Assembly: GCA_039818665.1 (NCBI GenBank)
Contig: JBCBTJ010000003.1
Span: 1-64,000 of the forward strand
Length of the DNA stretch: 64,000 nucleotides
DNA from: JBCBTJ01 sp039818665
Lineage (GTDB): Bacteria; Pseudomonadota; Alphaproteobacteria; Caulobacterales; Hyphomonadaceae
Reading direction: 5' to 3'
The notes under the pieces were generated by a model. That model was not told the origin of the DNA. It made no database searches and saw nothing but the letters and a program-made list of their open reading frames with translations. Each line of letters opens with the position of its first letter. Position 1 is the first letter of the stretch. Below, one piece after another: positions 8,494 through 16,967 of the stretch. Position numbers and translations under genes: made by a program.

Positions 8494-9539
8494 GACACCG
8501 GCGCTTGTGAAAAGACCTCGTCGACCGCTCGCGCGACGCGGACCGTCGCGTCGGTCTCATCCAGCGGATCTTTACGCAGACGATGGCTCAAGGCCGGCGA
8601 AGCCATGCGTCGAACATGGCGGTCTCCGATCTCCGCCGCCCCGTCCAACGCGGCCGCCGCACGCGAGGCACGCAAAAGGGTCAGTTCGCCGCGCAGGCCG
8701 TCGGAGCCCAACGCGATACAAAGCGCCGCGATCCGTTCCAGCACAGGATCCGGGGTCGTGACCTCGCTCAAGGCTTCGCGTGCGCGTTCGATCCGGCGCC
8801 GAACCTCGTTTTCTTTTCGCCGCCAGGTTTTTGCGAACCCCTCGGGATCGCGTTCGAACGCGTCTCTACGCTTCACGACCTCGATGCGTTCCTTCACTTC
8901 TGTCGGCGTTCGAACGTTCACCGAAAGGCCGAACCGGTCCAGAAGCTGAGGGCGCAGCTCACCCTCCTCAGGGTTGCCGCTGCCGACGAGCACGAACCGC
9001 GCCGGATGCCGGACGCTCAGCCCTTCCCGCTCGACCAGGTTCTCGCCAGACGCGGCGACGTCGAGCAGCAGATCGACCAGATGGTCGTCCAGCAGGTTGA
9101 CTTCGTCGATGTAAAGAAAACCGCGATGCGCTCTTGCGAGCAGCCCAGGCTGAAACCGCTTCTCGCCATGCGCCAAAGCGCGTTCCAGATCGAGCGAGCC
9201 AACCACCCGATCCTCTGTCGCGCCGAGAGGAAGGTCGACCACCGGCGCCGGCGCCGACCGAACTTTGCGGCCAGCTCGGCTTGGGGCGCTGCAAGCATTG
9301 CACAACTCGGCCGGCGCGTCCGGCGCGCATCCGTAGGGGCAGTCCTCCACGATGTCGATCTTAGGAAGCAACGCGGCCAGCGCTCGTATAGCCGTCGACT
9401 TCCCCGTGCCCCGGTCGCCGAGCGCGAGAACGCCGCCGACGGACGGATCGATCGAAGTGATCAGGAGCGCGGTCTTCAGCTCCTCTTGCCCGACGATCGC
9501 CGGAAACGGGAATGCGGGGGGTGAAACGCTCTTAGCCAT
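8490..9539 (-). CDS. bchI: Magnesium chelatase ATPase subunit I (BchI)
   Basis: BchI is the AAA+ motor of magnesium chelatase. The Walker A motif GDRGTGKST is at residues 41-49 and Walker B (FLYIDEVNLLDDH) begins at residue 141. A Cys cluster near residues 67-83 is typical of the family, and the length of 349 residues is normal. It is the first gene of the bchI-bchD-bchO operon. The cytochrome gene upstream ends in a strong terminator, so the operon promoter should lie just upstream of 9539; I see no convincing -35/-10 pair or PpsR site there. Confidence 0.97.
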   Translation of the reverse strand: MAKSVSPPAFPFPAIVGQEELKTALLITSIDPSVGGVLALGDRGTGKSTAIRALAALLPKIDIVEDCPYGCAPDAPAELCNACSAPSRAGRKVRSAPAPVVDLPLGATEDRVVGSLDLERALAHGEKRFQPGLLARAHRGFLYIDEVNLLDDHLVDLLLDVAASGENLVEREGLSVRHPARFVLVGSGNPEEGELRPQLLDRFGLSVNVRTPTEVKERIEVVKRRDAFERDPEGFAKTWRRKENEVRRRIERAREALSEVTTPDPVLERIAALCIALGSDGLRGELTLLRASRAAAALDGAAEIGDRHVRRMASPALSHRLRKDPLDETDATVRVARAVDEVFSQAPVS

Positions 9540-9571
9540 CCCGCCACAATAAGTCTGAGCAAAGCAGAAAA

Positions 9572-9602
9572 GAAAGCCGCGCGAAGGGTCCGCGCGGCTT
9601 TC
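9572..9602 (-). terminator. Rho-independent terminator after the cytochrome c gene
   Basis: A perfect 12-bp stem (GAAAGCCGCGCG at 9572-9583 with its complement at 9591-9602) has a 7-base loop. On the minus strand it is followed by a T-rich run, so it serves the cytochrome gene ending at 9640 and separates it from bchI. Confidence 0.85.
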
Positions 9603-9639
9603 CTGTTATCACTACGTCCGACTCCGACAGCCGAATAAC

Positions 9640-10341
9640 TTACTCGACCACTGACTTCAGATAGGCGATCACGTCAGCACGGTCCTGGGGATTGCGCAGG
9701 CCCGGGAACGCCATGATCGTCCCGCGAATATAGCGCTGCGGGTTTTCGAGATACTCGAACATCGTGCGCTCCGTCCAAACGATGCCGGAGTCGCGGTTGG
9801 CCGGAGAATACCGAAAGCCTTCGATGGTTCCCGCCGGGCGGCCGACAATGCCGTAGAGCGACGGTCCGGCCATATTGCGGCCTTCCTCCACCGCGTGGCA
9901 CGACATGCACTGCGTGAAAACGCGCCGACCCGCCGCTGCGTCGCCCACTAGGCCGTCCGGCAACCCTTCGCCAGCGCCTGCTTCATTCGCAGCGGCCTCT
10001 ACGACGTCTTCGGCGGCGCCAGCCGCCTCTTCAACCGCATCGCCAGCCTCGGCCGCGGCGTCATCGACAGCGTTGGCAGCAGCGTCTGCTGCATCTGCGA
10101 GGTCGTCCGCGGCGTCGGAAGCGTCTGGGGCCGCCAACTCTCCAGCGTCCGCAACCTCTTCGGCCGCATCATCCAACTCGGCGGCGGCGGCCTCGACCGC
10201 GCCGGCGGCGTTTTCTCCCGTCGTCGGCGTCTCCGCGCTCGCCGCCGGAGGATCAGCCGGCTCCGAGCCGCCGCAAGCCGCAACGCCGGCGCTTAGCGCC
10301 AAAGTCATTGCAGCGGTCGCGAGTAGGTTGGCGTGCTTCAT
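9640..10341 (-). CDS. Lipid-anchored class I cytochrome c with long Ala/Asp/Glu-rich linker
   Basis: The N terminus is a lipoprotein signal with Cys23 as the likely lipidated residue (GVAAC-G). Residues about 25-130 form a low-complexity Ala/Asp/Glu linker. The C-terminal domain has the heme motif C145-M-S-C-H149 and a probable axial Met210 in GTIMAFPG, as in cytochrome c2-like proteins. This resembles membrane-tethered electron carriers in design (globular cytochrome on a flexible leash). Its place next to bchI suggests it may donate electrons to the photosynthetic reaction centre or link to an oxidase, but the sequence does not prove either. A good Shine-Dalgarno (GGAGGAAC) precedes the ATG. 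Confidence 0.85.
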   Translation of the reverse strand: MKHANLLATAAMTLALSAGVAACGGSEPADPPAASAETPTTGENAAGAVEAAAAELDDAAEEVADAGELAAPDASDAADDLADAADAAANAVDDAAAEAGDAVEEAAGAAEDVVEAAANEAGAGEGLPDGLVGDAAAGRRVFTQCMSCHAVEEGRNMAGPSLYGIVGRPAGTIEGFRYSPANRDSGIVWTERTMFEYLENPQRYIRGTIMAFPGLRNPQDRADVIAYLKSVVE

Positions 10342-10445
10342 ATTCGTTCCTCCATCTCACAGGATCGTCTGTCCTCGGGTTGAGCTTATACCAATTGACA
10401 CGTGAACCAAGTCCACGCCTCCAAGCGACGCGCGACGATGTGTCG

Positions 10446-11393
10446 TCAACGATCGCCAGCGGCGTCCAACATTTCGCGAAGTTCCGCCGCGACGGTCTCA
10501 GGAAACTCTTCCATGGGCATATGGCCGGCCTCCCCAAGCAACCGCAGCGATGCGCCTGCGATCACCCCGGCTATGTCCTCGGCGTCCTGAGGTGAAACAA
10601 TGCGGTCGCGGCCGCCGGCGATCACCAATGTCGGCGCGCCGATCGCGTCGAAATCGGATGGCGTCGCCACCGGATCGGGCCGCGGATCATGGCTCAAAAG
10701 CGTTCGCAAGCGGCCGCGGGCCGTCGCGAAGTCGACATATCGGTCGATCAGAGCATCCGTGACGCGCGCGGGATCGTCATAGGCGCGCCGCAAACCGTTT
10801 TCGACGAACGGACGAGGATCCACCGAACGAAGCGCCAATCGCGCCCAAAATCCCGACGCCCATGCGGGACGGTCGCCGGCGCCATCGCGTTGCACCCCGC
10901 CCGCCGGGCTGATCAACACCAGCGCCGCCGGCTCCCGCGCCCCTGTCATCGCATATCGCAACGCCACCTGGGCGCCCATGGAGTGGCCGATCAGCGCAAA
11001 GCGCGACAGCTCCAGCTGGTCGGCGGCCTCGTCGATCAGGCGGACTTGGCCGGCGAGTGAAGAGCGATACTCGTGCGGCGTTTCCGTCAACCCGTGTCCC
11101 GGCAAGTCGAGCGCGACAATCCGGTAGTCTTCCGACACGAGATCGGCCAGAGGTTCCCAGGCATGCGCGGACGCGCCGAACCCATGGACCGCGATCAAAA
11201 CTGGCGCGCCGCGCCGGCCCCAGTCGATGTAATGCACACGAACGCCTGCCTCAGATTCGAACCACTCCGACGAAGGGCTCCCATAAAGCGCCTCCAATTC
11301 CGCTTGTGTCTTTGACGGCGGCGCACAAGCGGCGACCAGCGCGCATGCGCCGATAGCCAGCAAGCGCCCCATCCGTCCATACTGATTGACCAT
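10446..11393 (-). CDS. Lipoprotein alpha/beta hydrolase
   Basis: The N terminus (LLAIGACALVAAC-A) is a lipoprotein signal peptide, so the enzyme is probably anchored in the periplasm. It has the alpha/beta hydrolase blocks VLIAVHGFGASAHAWEPL, the nucleophile elbow GHSMG, an acid in GGRDRIVS, and the His in GEAGHMPMEEFP. Substrate cannot be read from sequence. GGAG lies six bases before the ATG at 11393. It is separated from the cytochrome by about 100 bases on the same strand and could be its own unit. Confidence 0.82.
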   Translation of the reverse strand: MVNQYGRMGRLLAIGACALVAACAPPSKTQAELEALYGSPSSEWFESEAGVRVHYIDWGRRGAPVLIAVHGFGASAHAWEPLADLVSEDYRIVALDLPGHGLTETPHEYRSSLAGQVRLIDEAADQLELSRFALIGHSMGAQVALRYAMTGAREPAALVLISPAGGVQRDGAGDRPAWASGFWARLALRSVDPRPFVENGLRRAYDDPARVTDALIDRYVDFATARGRLRTLLSHDPRPDPVATPSDFDAIGAPTLVIAGGRDRIVSPQDAEDIAGVIAGASLRLLGEAGHMPMEEFPETVAAELREMLDAAGDR

Positions 11394-11544
11394 CGCAGGC
11401 TCCGAGCTTCACGCGTTTCGACCATGGCGCGCGCCACCATCGGCGTCGATCCGCAGTTTGGAAAAACCGAACTCAAGCGCAAGCGGCGCGCCGGCCGCCG
11501 CGCGGGCTTAATCGGCGGCCGGCGGCGAGGGGGCGAGAAATACC

Positions 11545-12414
11545 TCACTTAGCGTCTGGTCCGGCGACTACGCTCAGCCTGGCGATTTCGAAGAGATGCA
11601 TGGCCTGGGTCCAGCGGTCGGACTCCTCCCGAATTCGGCCGTCCGATCCAAACTGTCGAGCATAGTAGAGCTTATGAATCGCACCGCCGAAATCGATTTC
11701 GTACGGCAAGAGTTCGGGTGCGAAAGGCAGGACCTCCCCAGGTTCGGACGCGCGCACGAACCCCGCAACGCAGCGCGCCCACATCTGACGGAAGTGGTCG
11801 ACAAATTCGCGCTTATCGTCAGACCCGCTCAGCGCCACTTGCGCGCAGCATGGCGTGCCGATGCGCCCGTGCATGTAGCGGACCCGCGCAAAGATGGGAG
11901 CCATGACGTCAAGCTTGGCCGCGAAGTCGCCATAGGTCATCTCGTGGCCGGTGTACCAGTGGGAGAGATCGGCGTTGAAAGTCAGGTCGGGAAATCGCGC
12001 GACGAGGTCGAGCGTGCGCCGAATGTCCTGCGTCATTGTCGCCCGGTGCGTCTCCACATGGATCGGATGGCCGGTCGCCGCGGAGGCGTCCAACACAGCC
12101 CCCGCCAGCGCATCCATTTCCGCATCTGTCTCGAGCCCCACGCCGACATGCCATGTCGACAGAATAAACCCCTGCGCCTTTTGGGTTTCGGCCAGCGGCC
12201 GCGCTTCCTCCGGCGAGGTGATCCGGCCCATGGCCGTCATATCGAGACCGGCCCCCAAAACGGCGGGATCGATGAAGTGGTGTTGTATGGCTTCAACGCC
12301 GAGCGCTTTGATCGCGGCATAGTCGATCGCACCGTCCTCCCGGCGCGGGACCGCGCTGTCGTCGGGCAACGCCCACAGCGTGCCGGCGTTGAGGTGGCGG
12401 GCGATCGGGCTCAA
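11545..12414 (-). CDS. Xylose-isomerase-like TIM barrel protein
   Basis: The 289-residue product belongs to the AP-endonuclease-2/xylose-isomerase-like TIM barrel group. Candidate metal ligands are in HHFID, HVGVGLETDAEMD, VETHRATMTQD, FNADLSHWY and MHGRIG. Members act as sugar isomerases, epimerases, or lyases on oxidised sugars, so a sugar-derived substrate fits the locus. Its TTG start overlaps the stop of the PhyH-type gene by 4 bases, so the two are a coupled pair. Confidence 0.75.
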   Translation of the reverse strand: MSPIARHLNAGTLWALPDDSAVPRREDGAIDYAAIKALGVEAIQHHFIDPAVLGAGLDMTAMGRITSPEEARPLAETQKAQGFILSTWHVGVGLETDAEMDALAGAVLDASAATGHPIHVETHRATMTQDIRRTLDLVARFPDLTFNADLSHWYTGHEMTYGDFAAKLDVMAPIFARVRYMHGRIGTPCCAQVALSGSDDKREFVDHFRQMWARCVAGFVRASEPGEVLPFAPELLPYEIDFGGAIHKLYYARQFGSDGRIREESDRWTQAMHLFEIARLSVVAGPDAK

Positions 12415-13325
12415 GCGCCACCGCCTTCACGGTTGAACAAACGGCCAAAGATCTCCGCGGCCTGCGCCGGGTCTTCCGGTCTCAGGAAAGGCGCCGTGAT
12501 GTCTTCGCGGCCTTTCCAGTCATAGGGATCCTCGCCACTGACCATGACGATATCGCGGAAATCTTCGCGCGGCTGCGGCGGGAGGCCCATGGACCAGGGC
12601 AACAGGGATCGGGCGTTCATAACGTGATTGACGATAGCCCGGCGAAAACCCTCCGTACGCGTATTATTGAGCGATCGGTGAAGCACGTAGCCGTGGAAAA
12701 CCACCACATCGCCGGCGTCTGCGTGAACTGGAACGCCGCCCTCGCGATCATAGGGAAAGTCATAGGCCTCGGCTGAAGAGTCGAAACGCTCATCGCCATG
12801 CGGCTTGGTCGGCCAGATCACGCCGTGCTTATGGCTTCCAGGATGCATCCAGAGCCCCCCATTGTCGATGCGGGCGTCGTCAAGCGCGATCCAGACACCG
12901 GCGAGCGACATGTCCCGCGTTGGGATATAGAACTCGTCTTGATGCCAGGCTTGGCCGGGTTTTCCCGCGTTTTTCACGAAAAGCATGGACTGCATGCACT
13001 TCACGTCTGGTCCAATGATCGCGTTCAGCGCTTTGACAATCTCCGGCTTGAAGAGCGTCGCGCGCATAACGTCGGAGGCCTTGTGCGGAAAATGGATGGC
13101 GAGAACGCGCTGCGTCGCCTCTTCCGGACTATCTGCGCCTTTGGCGACGATGTCGGCGCCGATTACGTCGCCGCGCCGTCCGACGGCGATCTCCGCCGTC
13201 TCCGCACGGAGTTCGGCGATCTCGTTCGCGGAGAAGACGTTCTTTAGAACGAAATAGCCGTCTCTCTCATACACATCCCGGACTTGGCCGCCGTCGAACG
13301 CGCCGGCTTCGAACGCTTCCGTCAT
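12411..13325 (-). CDS. Phytanoyl-CoA dioxygenase (PhyH) family Fe(II)/2-oxoglutarate oxygenase
   Basis: The sequence has the PhyH-type double-stranded beta-helix layout with the Fe-binding H-x-D motif in WHQDEFYI and a distal His in VVFHGYVLHRSLNN, followed by an Arg in GFRRAIVNH that should hold 2-oxoglutarate. Family members hydroxylate CoA esters or small molecules. The ATG at 13325, with GGGAGG six bases upstream, gives 304 residues; the open frame extends to 13424 but that part is promoter. It is divergent from the transporter at 13402 with a palindromic operator between them. Confidence 0.85.
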   Translation of the reverse strand: MTEAFEAGAFDGGQVRDVYERDGYFVLKNVFSANEIAELRAETAEIAVGRRGDVIGADIVAKGADSPEEATQRVLAIHFPHKASDVMRATLFKPEIVKALNAIIGPDVKCMQSMLFVKNAGKPGQAWHQDEFYIPTRDMSLAGVWIALDDARIDNGGLWMHPGSHKHGVIWPTKPHGDERFDSSAEAYDFPYDREGGVPVHADAGDVVVFHGYVLHRSLNNTRTEGFRRAIVNHVMNARSLLPWSMGLPPQPREDFRDIVMVSGEDPYDWKGREDITAPFLRPEDPAQAAEIFGRLFNREGGGA

Positions 13326-13366
13326 CTGATCCCTCCCGCCCGGCGCTTGACGCGCCGATTGAATAA

Positions 13367-13382
13367 TTGTCCGATTGGATAA
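13367..13382. promoter_or_regulatory. Candidate TetR operator 1, divergent promoter
   Basis: TTGTCCGATTGGATAA is an imperfect palindrome (6 of 8 positions pair) between the PhyH-type and GPH transporter genes. It matches two sites upstream of the TonB receptor (16861 and 16907). The TetR gene at 14829 is the obvious candidate regulator. Confidence 0.55.
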
Positions 13383-13401
13383 TGAACGGGGAGGCGAGGC
13401 T

Positions 13402-14775
13402 TTGGCAAGCACGAAGGCGGACACGGCCGACCAATTGAGCGCAAGTCAACGCGCCGGCTTCGGAGTCTCGGATTTCGGTTTCAACCTTTACTATACAGGC
13501 CTGAACCTTTTCCTCCTCTACTACTACACCGACGTGCTCGGCATCCGACCCGCAGTCGCCGGCCTCATCTTCGCATTGCCATTGGTGTGGGACGCGATCA
13601 CCGACCCCGTGATGGGCCTCATCGCCAGCCGCACGCGCACCCGGTTCGGCAGCTATCGTCCGTACCTCCTTTTCGGGGGACCGCCGCTCGCAATCAGCTT
13701 CGTCATGATGTTCGCCGCGCCCCTGATCTTCCCTGGCGCAGTCGTCCTCGCCTCCGCCGCCGCGCATGTTGTTTTCCGGACCTGCTACACAGTGGTCTCG
13801 ATCCCTTATACGGCTTTGTCGGCGAATATGACCCGGGACAGCGGCGAACGCGGCGCCCTGGCGGGCGTGCGCATGTTCTTCGCGACGCTGGGTGGGCTCT
13901 TCACCGTCCTCATGACCCTCCCGCTTTCAGCGACGCTCGGCGGCGGCGATCTCAAAACCGGCTTCTTCTATGTCGCCGCCATCTACGCGGTGATCGCGAC
14001 GGCGATCTTCCTAACCACCTTCGCCGCGACGCGGGAGCGGTCGGATCTGAAGCCGGCAGTTTCGCCGGACGTCGCGGAGATGCGCCGTCTTATCGCGCGC
14101 AACCGCGCGCTGTGGGTTTTGATCCTCGCCATCGTCGTCGGCGCCACGGGGTCGGCGATATTCGGCAAGGCCCTCGTCTACTACGTGAAGTATGTAGCCG
14201 GGCTTGAGGTCTCGATCACAGGCGCGCTTATCGCGCTGACGGCGTCGGTCTCGTTCTCGGTGCCCATTTGGACGTTGCTGTCGCGCTATATCTCTAAGCG
14301 TACGGCGTGGCTCAGCGGCGCGGCGATCACCCTGACAATGCAGGCCTGCCTCTTCCTCTTCCCGCCTCAGACGGAGGGGCTTTTCCTGGCGCTGATCGTC
14401 GTCATGGGCTTTGGGAACGGGGCCTTCGTGGTGACCTTCTGGTCTATGCTGCCCGACACGGTGGAGTACGGACAGTGGCGCTCCGGCGTGCGGGACGAGG
14501 GTCTCGTCTTCGGCATCAATCAGCTGGCCCTCAAAGCAGCCTCAGGCCTTGGCATCGGCGTGCTTGGCTTCTTGCTGGAGGCGGTCGGCTACATCGCCAA
14601 CCAGCCCCAGACGCCCGAAACAATACACGGCCTGCGTCAGGTTTCGATTCTGGTTCCGCTTGCGTGCGGCGCTGTCTCGGCGGCGCTGATTTGCTTCTAT
14701 CCGATAGATCGGAAGCTGCACGGCAGGCTGGTGCGAGCCATTGAATGGCGAGAACGTCGAAGGTCGCTGGCTTGA
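13402..14775 (+). CDS. GPH-type MFS sugar transporter
   Basis: The product has the features of the glycoside-pentoside-hexuronide cation symporter group: about 12 hydrophobic segments, the conserved DAITDPVMGLIASRTRTRFG loop after the second helix, and GSYRPYLLFGGPP. Such proteins import sugars or glycosides across the inner membrane. The TTG at 13402, with GGGGAGG eight bases upstream, is preferred over the TTG at 13375, which would lie within the operator; it gives 457 residues. It heads a plus-strand operon with the TetR and sulfatase genes. Confidence 0.85.
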   Translation: MASTKADTADQLSASQRAGFGVSDFGFNLYYTGLNLFLLYYYTDVLGIRPAVAGLIFALPLVWDAITDPVMGLIASRTRTRFGSYRPYLLFGGPPLAISFVMMFAAPLIFPGAVVLASAAAHVVFRTCYTVVSIPYTALSANMTRDSGERGALAGVRMFFATLGGLFTVLMTLPLSATLGGGDLKTGFFYVAAIYAVIATAIFLTTFAATRERSDLKPAVSPDVAEMRRLIARNRALWVLILAIVVGATGSAIFGKALVYYVKYVAGLEVSITGALIALTASVSFSVPIWTLLSRYISKRTAWLSGAAITLTMQACLFLFPPQTEGLFLALIVVMGFGNGAFVVTFWSMLPDTVEYGQWRSGVRDEGLVFGINQLALKAASGLGIGVLGFLLEAVGYIANQPQTPETIHGLRQVSILVPLACGAVSAALICFYPIDRKLHGRLVRAIEWRERRRSLA

Positions 14776-14828
14776 CGCGGGGCCCGGCATCCGAGACCCC
14801 GTTGTCCTCAGCGGATTATGAGGACCAC

Positions 14829-15488
14829 ATGACGACCGCAGTTGCAGATACTTCGCCGCGCACCGGCGTCAGGGCTCGTCAAAAGGCGGAGACGCGCGCC
14901 AAGATTCTGCAATGCGCTTTGGAGGCGTTCGCAGCGCGCGGCTTCGAAGGGGCGAGCGTCCGCGATATAGCCGCCGCCGCCGGCGTCAATCACGGGCTAA
15001 TAAAGTACCACTTCACAGACAAGGACCGGCTCTGGAAGGCCTCCGTCGATTTCCTGTTCGAACGGCTGCACAAGGAGATGGAAGCGCCGCCGGGCGACGA
15101 CGGCCTGGAAACCTATAAACAGCTGAAGGCGTGGGTTCGGCGCTATGTGCGCTATTGCGCGCGCCATCCGGAGCACGCACGGATCATGGTTCAGGAGTCG
15201 ATCCGCGATTCAGAACGTCTGCGGTGGGCGGTTGAGCGGCACATTAAGCCCGACCATGACAGAATGCTCCCGGCGTTTCGGTCTTATGTCCGACGGGGCA
15301 TATACCCCGACGTGCCGGATCACTCCTTCGCTTACATCCTGGTAGCCGCCGCACAGTCGATGTTCATGTTGGGGCCTGAGGTGGCGAAAGTCTACGGCGT
15401 CGACACGACCGACGACGCCGTGATCGACGCCCACGCCGACACAATTATCAATCTGTTCTTCGAGCACAAAGCGAAGAACTTCGGATAG
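14829..15488 (+). CDS. TetR family regulator of the glycoside locus
   Basis: The N-terminal HTH reads RAKILQCALEAFAARGFEGASVRDIAAAAGVNHGLIKYHF, as in TetR proteins, with a divergent C-terminal ligand domain. The ATG at 14829 has GAGGA upstream and gives 219 residues; the 28 extra codons back to 14745 overlap the transporter gene and have no family resemblance. It is cotranscribed with the GPH transporter and a sulfatase. The three palindromes at 13367, 16861 and 16907 are its likely targets. Confidence 0.9.
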   Translation: MTTAVADTSPRTGVRARQKAETRAKILQCALEAFAARGFEGASVRDIAAAAGVNHGLIKYHFTDKDRLWKASVDFLFERLHKEMEAPPGDDGLETYKQLKAWVRRYVRYCARHPEHARIMVQESIRDSERLRWAVERHIKPDHDRMLPAFRSYVRRGIYPDVPDHSFAYILVAAAQSMFMLGPEVAKVYGVDTTDDAVIDAHADTIINLFFEHKAKNFG

Positions 15489-15498
15489 AGAGGCGCCC

Positions 15499-16848
15499 AT
15501 GCGCTTAGTGACGATCATAGCGGCGTTTGGGCTCATCTTGCCGTGCGCCGGCCCACATTTTGCGGCGGCGGCGCCGTACGAAGATGACCTCACCGGTGCC
15601 AGCGACGCTAAGGGTTCGCGTCCGAACATTATCTTCGTGCTGGCGGATGATCTTGGGTATGGGGACATTGGCGCCAATGGCGCGACTATGATCGCGACCC
15701 CGCATATTGATCGTCTCGCCGCCGAAGGGGTCCGGCTGACGAGCTTCTACGCTCCAGCCAATGTCTGCACGCCCTCGCGCGCCGGCTTCCTGACGGGGCG
15801 GCATCCGATCCGGATGGGCTTGGCGGCCGGCGTGATCTTTCCGCAAAGCACCCATGGGCTGCCACAGGCAGAAACGACGCTGCCGGAGCTGCTCAAGACC
15901 CGGGGCTACCATACGGCGATGGTCGGCAAGTGGCACCTCGGTCATACGCCGGAGTTCTGGCCCACCGAACACGGCTTCGACAGCTTCTACGGCGTGCCTT
16001 ATTCGAACGATATGACACCCTTCCCGCTCTATGACGGCGCGGAAAAGATCGAGGAGCCCGCCGATCAATCGACGCTGACCGAACGCTATACGGCGGCCGC
16101 CGTTGCGGCGATCGAAACGGCGGGCGACGGGCCTTTCTTTCTCTACGTCGCGCACACTTTCCCACATATACCCCTATTCGCATCGGAAGAATTCCGGGCA
16201 CGTTCGCAGGCTGGCCTTTATGGCGACACGGTCGAGACGATCGACTGGAGCATGGGCGAGCTTCGCGCCGCTCTGGAGCGCACAGGCAAGGCGGAGGACA
16301 CGCTCATCGTGTTCACGTCCGATAACGGCCCATGGTTCGAAGGCGACGCCGGAGTGTCGCGCGATCGAAAGGGGTCAGGCTGGGAGGGCGCCTATCGAGT
16401 GCCCTTCATCGCTTGGTGGCCAGGTGGACTGCCCAGCGGCGGAACGGTCGGCGAGCCCGTCTCGGGCCTTGATCTGTTTCCGACTTTCGCCGGGCTCGCC
16501 GGCGCCGAGCCCTCGGATCGCGTCGTTCTTGACGGGCGCGATATTTGGCCGGTGCTCCGCGGCGAGGCGCCGAGCCCGCATGATCATTTGCTTTTCTTCG
16601 ATGAGGATCAGATCGCCGCTGTTCGACGGGGCGATTGGCGGCTTGTGCTCCAGAGCTACTACAAGACGTACGACGTGCCGCTCGACGCGTTTGGTTATCC
16701 GCTCCTTTTCGATTTGTCGCGCGATCCCGGCGAAACCTATAGCTTGGCGCGCGAAGAGCCCGAACGAACCTCCGCCATGCTCGAACTTGTAGAACAAGCC
16801 CGAAGCGAACTCGACGTCCCAGAACGCGAACCGTTTTCACCCGAATAA
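15499..16848 (+). CDS. Secreted sulfatase (formylglycine type)
   Basis: A signal peptide (about residues 1-24) directs export. The metal-binding start PNIIFVLADDLGYGD and the formylglycine motif C-T-P-S-R-A (in NVCTPSRAGFLTGRH) identify a type I sulfatase; GKWHLG and FTSDNGPW are further active-site blocks. The length of 449 residues is normal. It should hydrolyse sulfate esters in the periplasm, and needs a formylglycine-generating or anaerobic maturase that I do not see in this window. It lies 10 bases after the TetR gene. Confidence 0.93.
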   Translation: MRLVTIIAAFGLILPCAGPHFAAAAPYEDDLTGASDAKGSRPNIIFVLADDLGYGDIGANGATMIATPHIDRLAAEGVRLTSFYAPANVCTPSRAGFLTGRHPIRMGLAAGVIFPQSTHGLPQAETTLPELLKTRGYHTAMVGKWHLGHTPEFWPTEHGFDSFYGVPYSNDMTPFPLYDGAEKIEEPADQSTLTERYTAAAVAAIETAGDGPFFLYVAHTFPHIPLFASEEFRARSQAGLYGDTVETIDWSMGELRAALERTGKAEDTLIVFTSDNGPWFEGDAGVSRDRKGSGWEGAYRVPFIAWWPGGLPSGGTVGEPVSGLDLFPTFAGLAGAEPSDRVVLDGRDIWPVLRGEAPSPHDHLLFFDEDQIAAVRRGDWRLVLQSYYKTYDVPLDAFGYPLLFDLSRDPGETYSLAREEPERTSAMLELVEQARSELDVPEREPFSPE

Positions 16849-16860
16849 CCGGCAATCTAA

Positions 16861-16876
16861 TTGGCCGATCGGTTAA
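16861..16876. promoter_or_regulatory. Candidate TetR operator 2, upstream of TonB receptor
   Basis: TTGGCCGATCGGTTAA is an imperfect palindrome around CCGATCGG, and matches the site at 13367. It is about 90 bases before the receptor start. Confidence 0.5.
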
Positions 16877-16906
16877 TGGATTGACTCATCGCTCGACGCG
16901 GCTTCA

Positions 16907-16922
16907 GTATCCACTTGGATAA
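16907..16922. promoter_or_regulatory. Candidate TetR operator 3, upstream of TonB receptor
   Basis: GTATCCACTTGGATAA contains a perfect 14-bp palindrome, TATCCA-CT-TGGATA (16908-16921). Its right half TTGGATAA is identical to that of operator 1. Confidence 0.55.
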
Positions 16923-16967
16923 CGAGGTGGCGCGCGACGCTGCCCGAAACCCTGGGGAGGACTATCC

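Noticed and set aside
10358..10371. ACAG-N6-CTGT repeat near the cytochrome c start as a PpsR site
   Set aside because: PpsR consensus is TGT-N12-ACA; this repeat has the opposite half-site order and a shorter spacer.
14745..14828. Earlier start for the glycoside-locus TetR gene
   Set aside because: The added 28 codons overlap the transporter gene and lack a ribosome-binding site; GAGGA precedes 14829.
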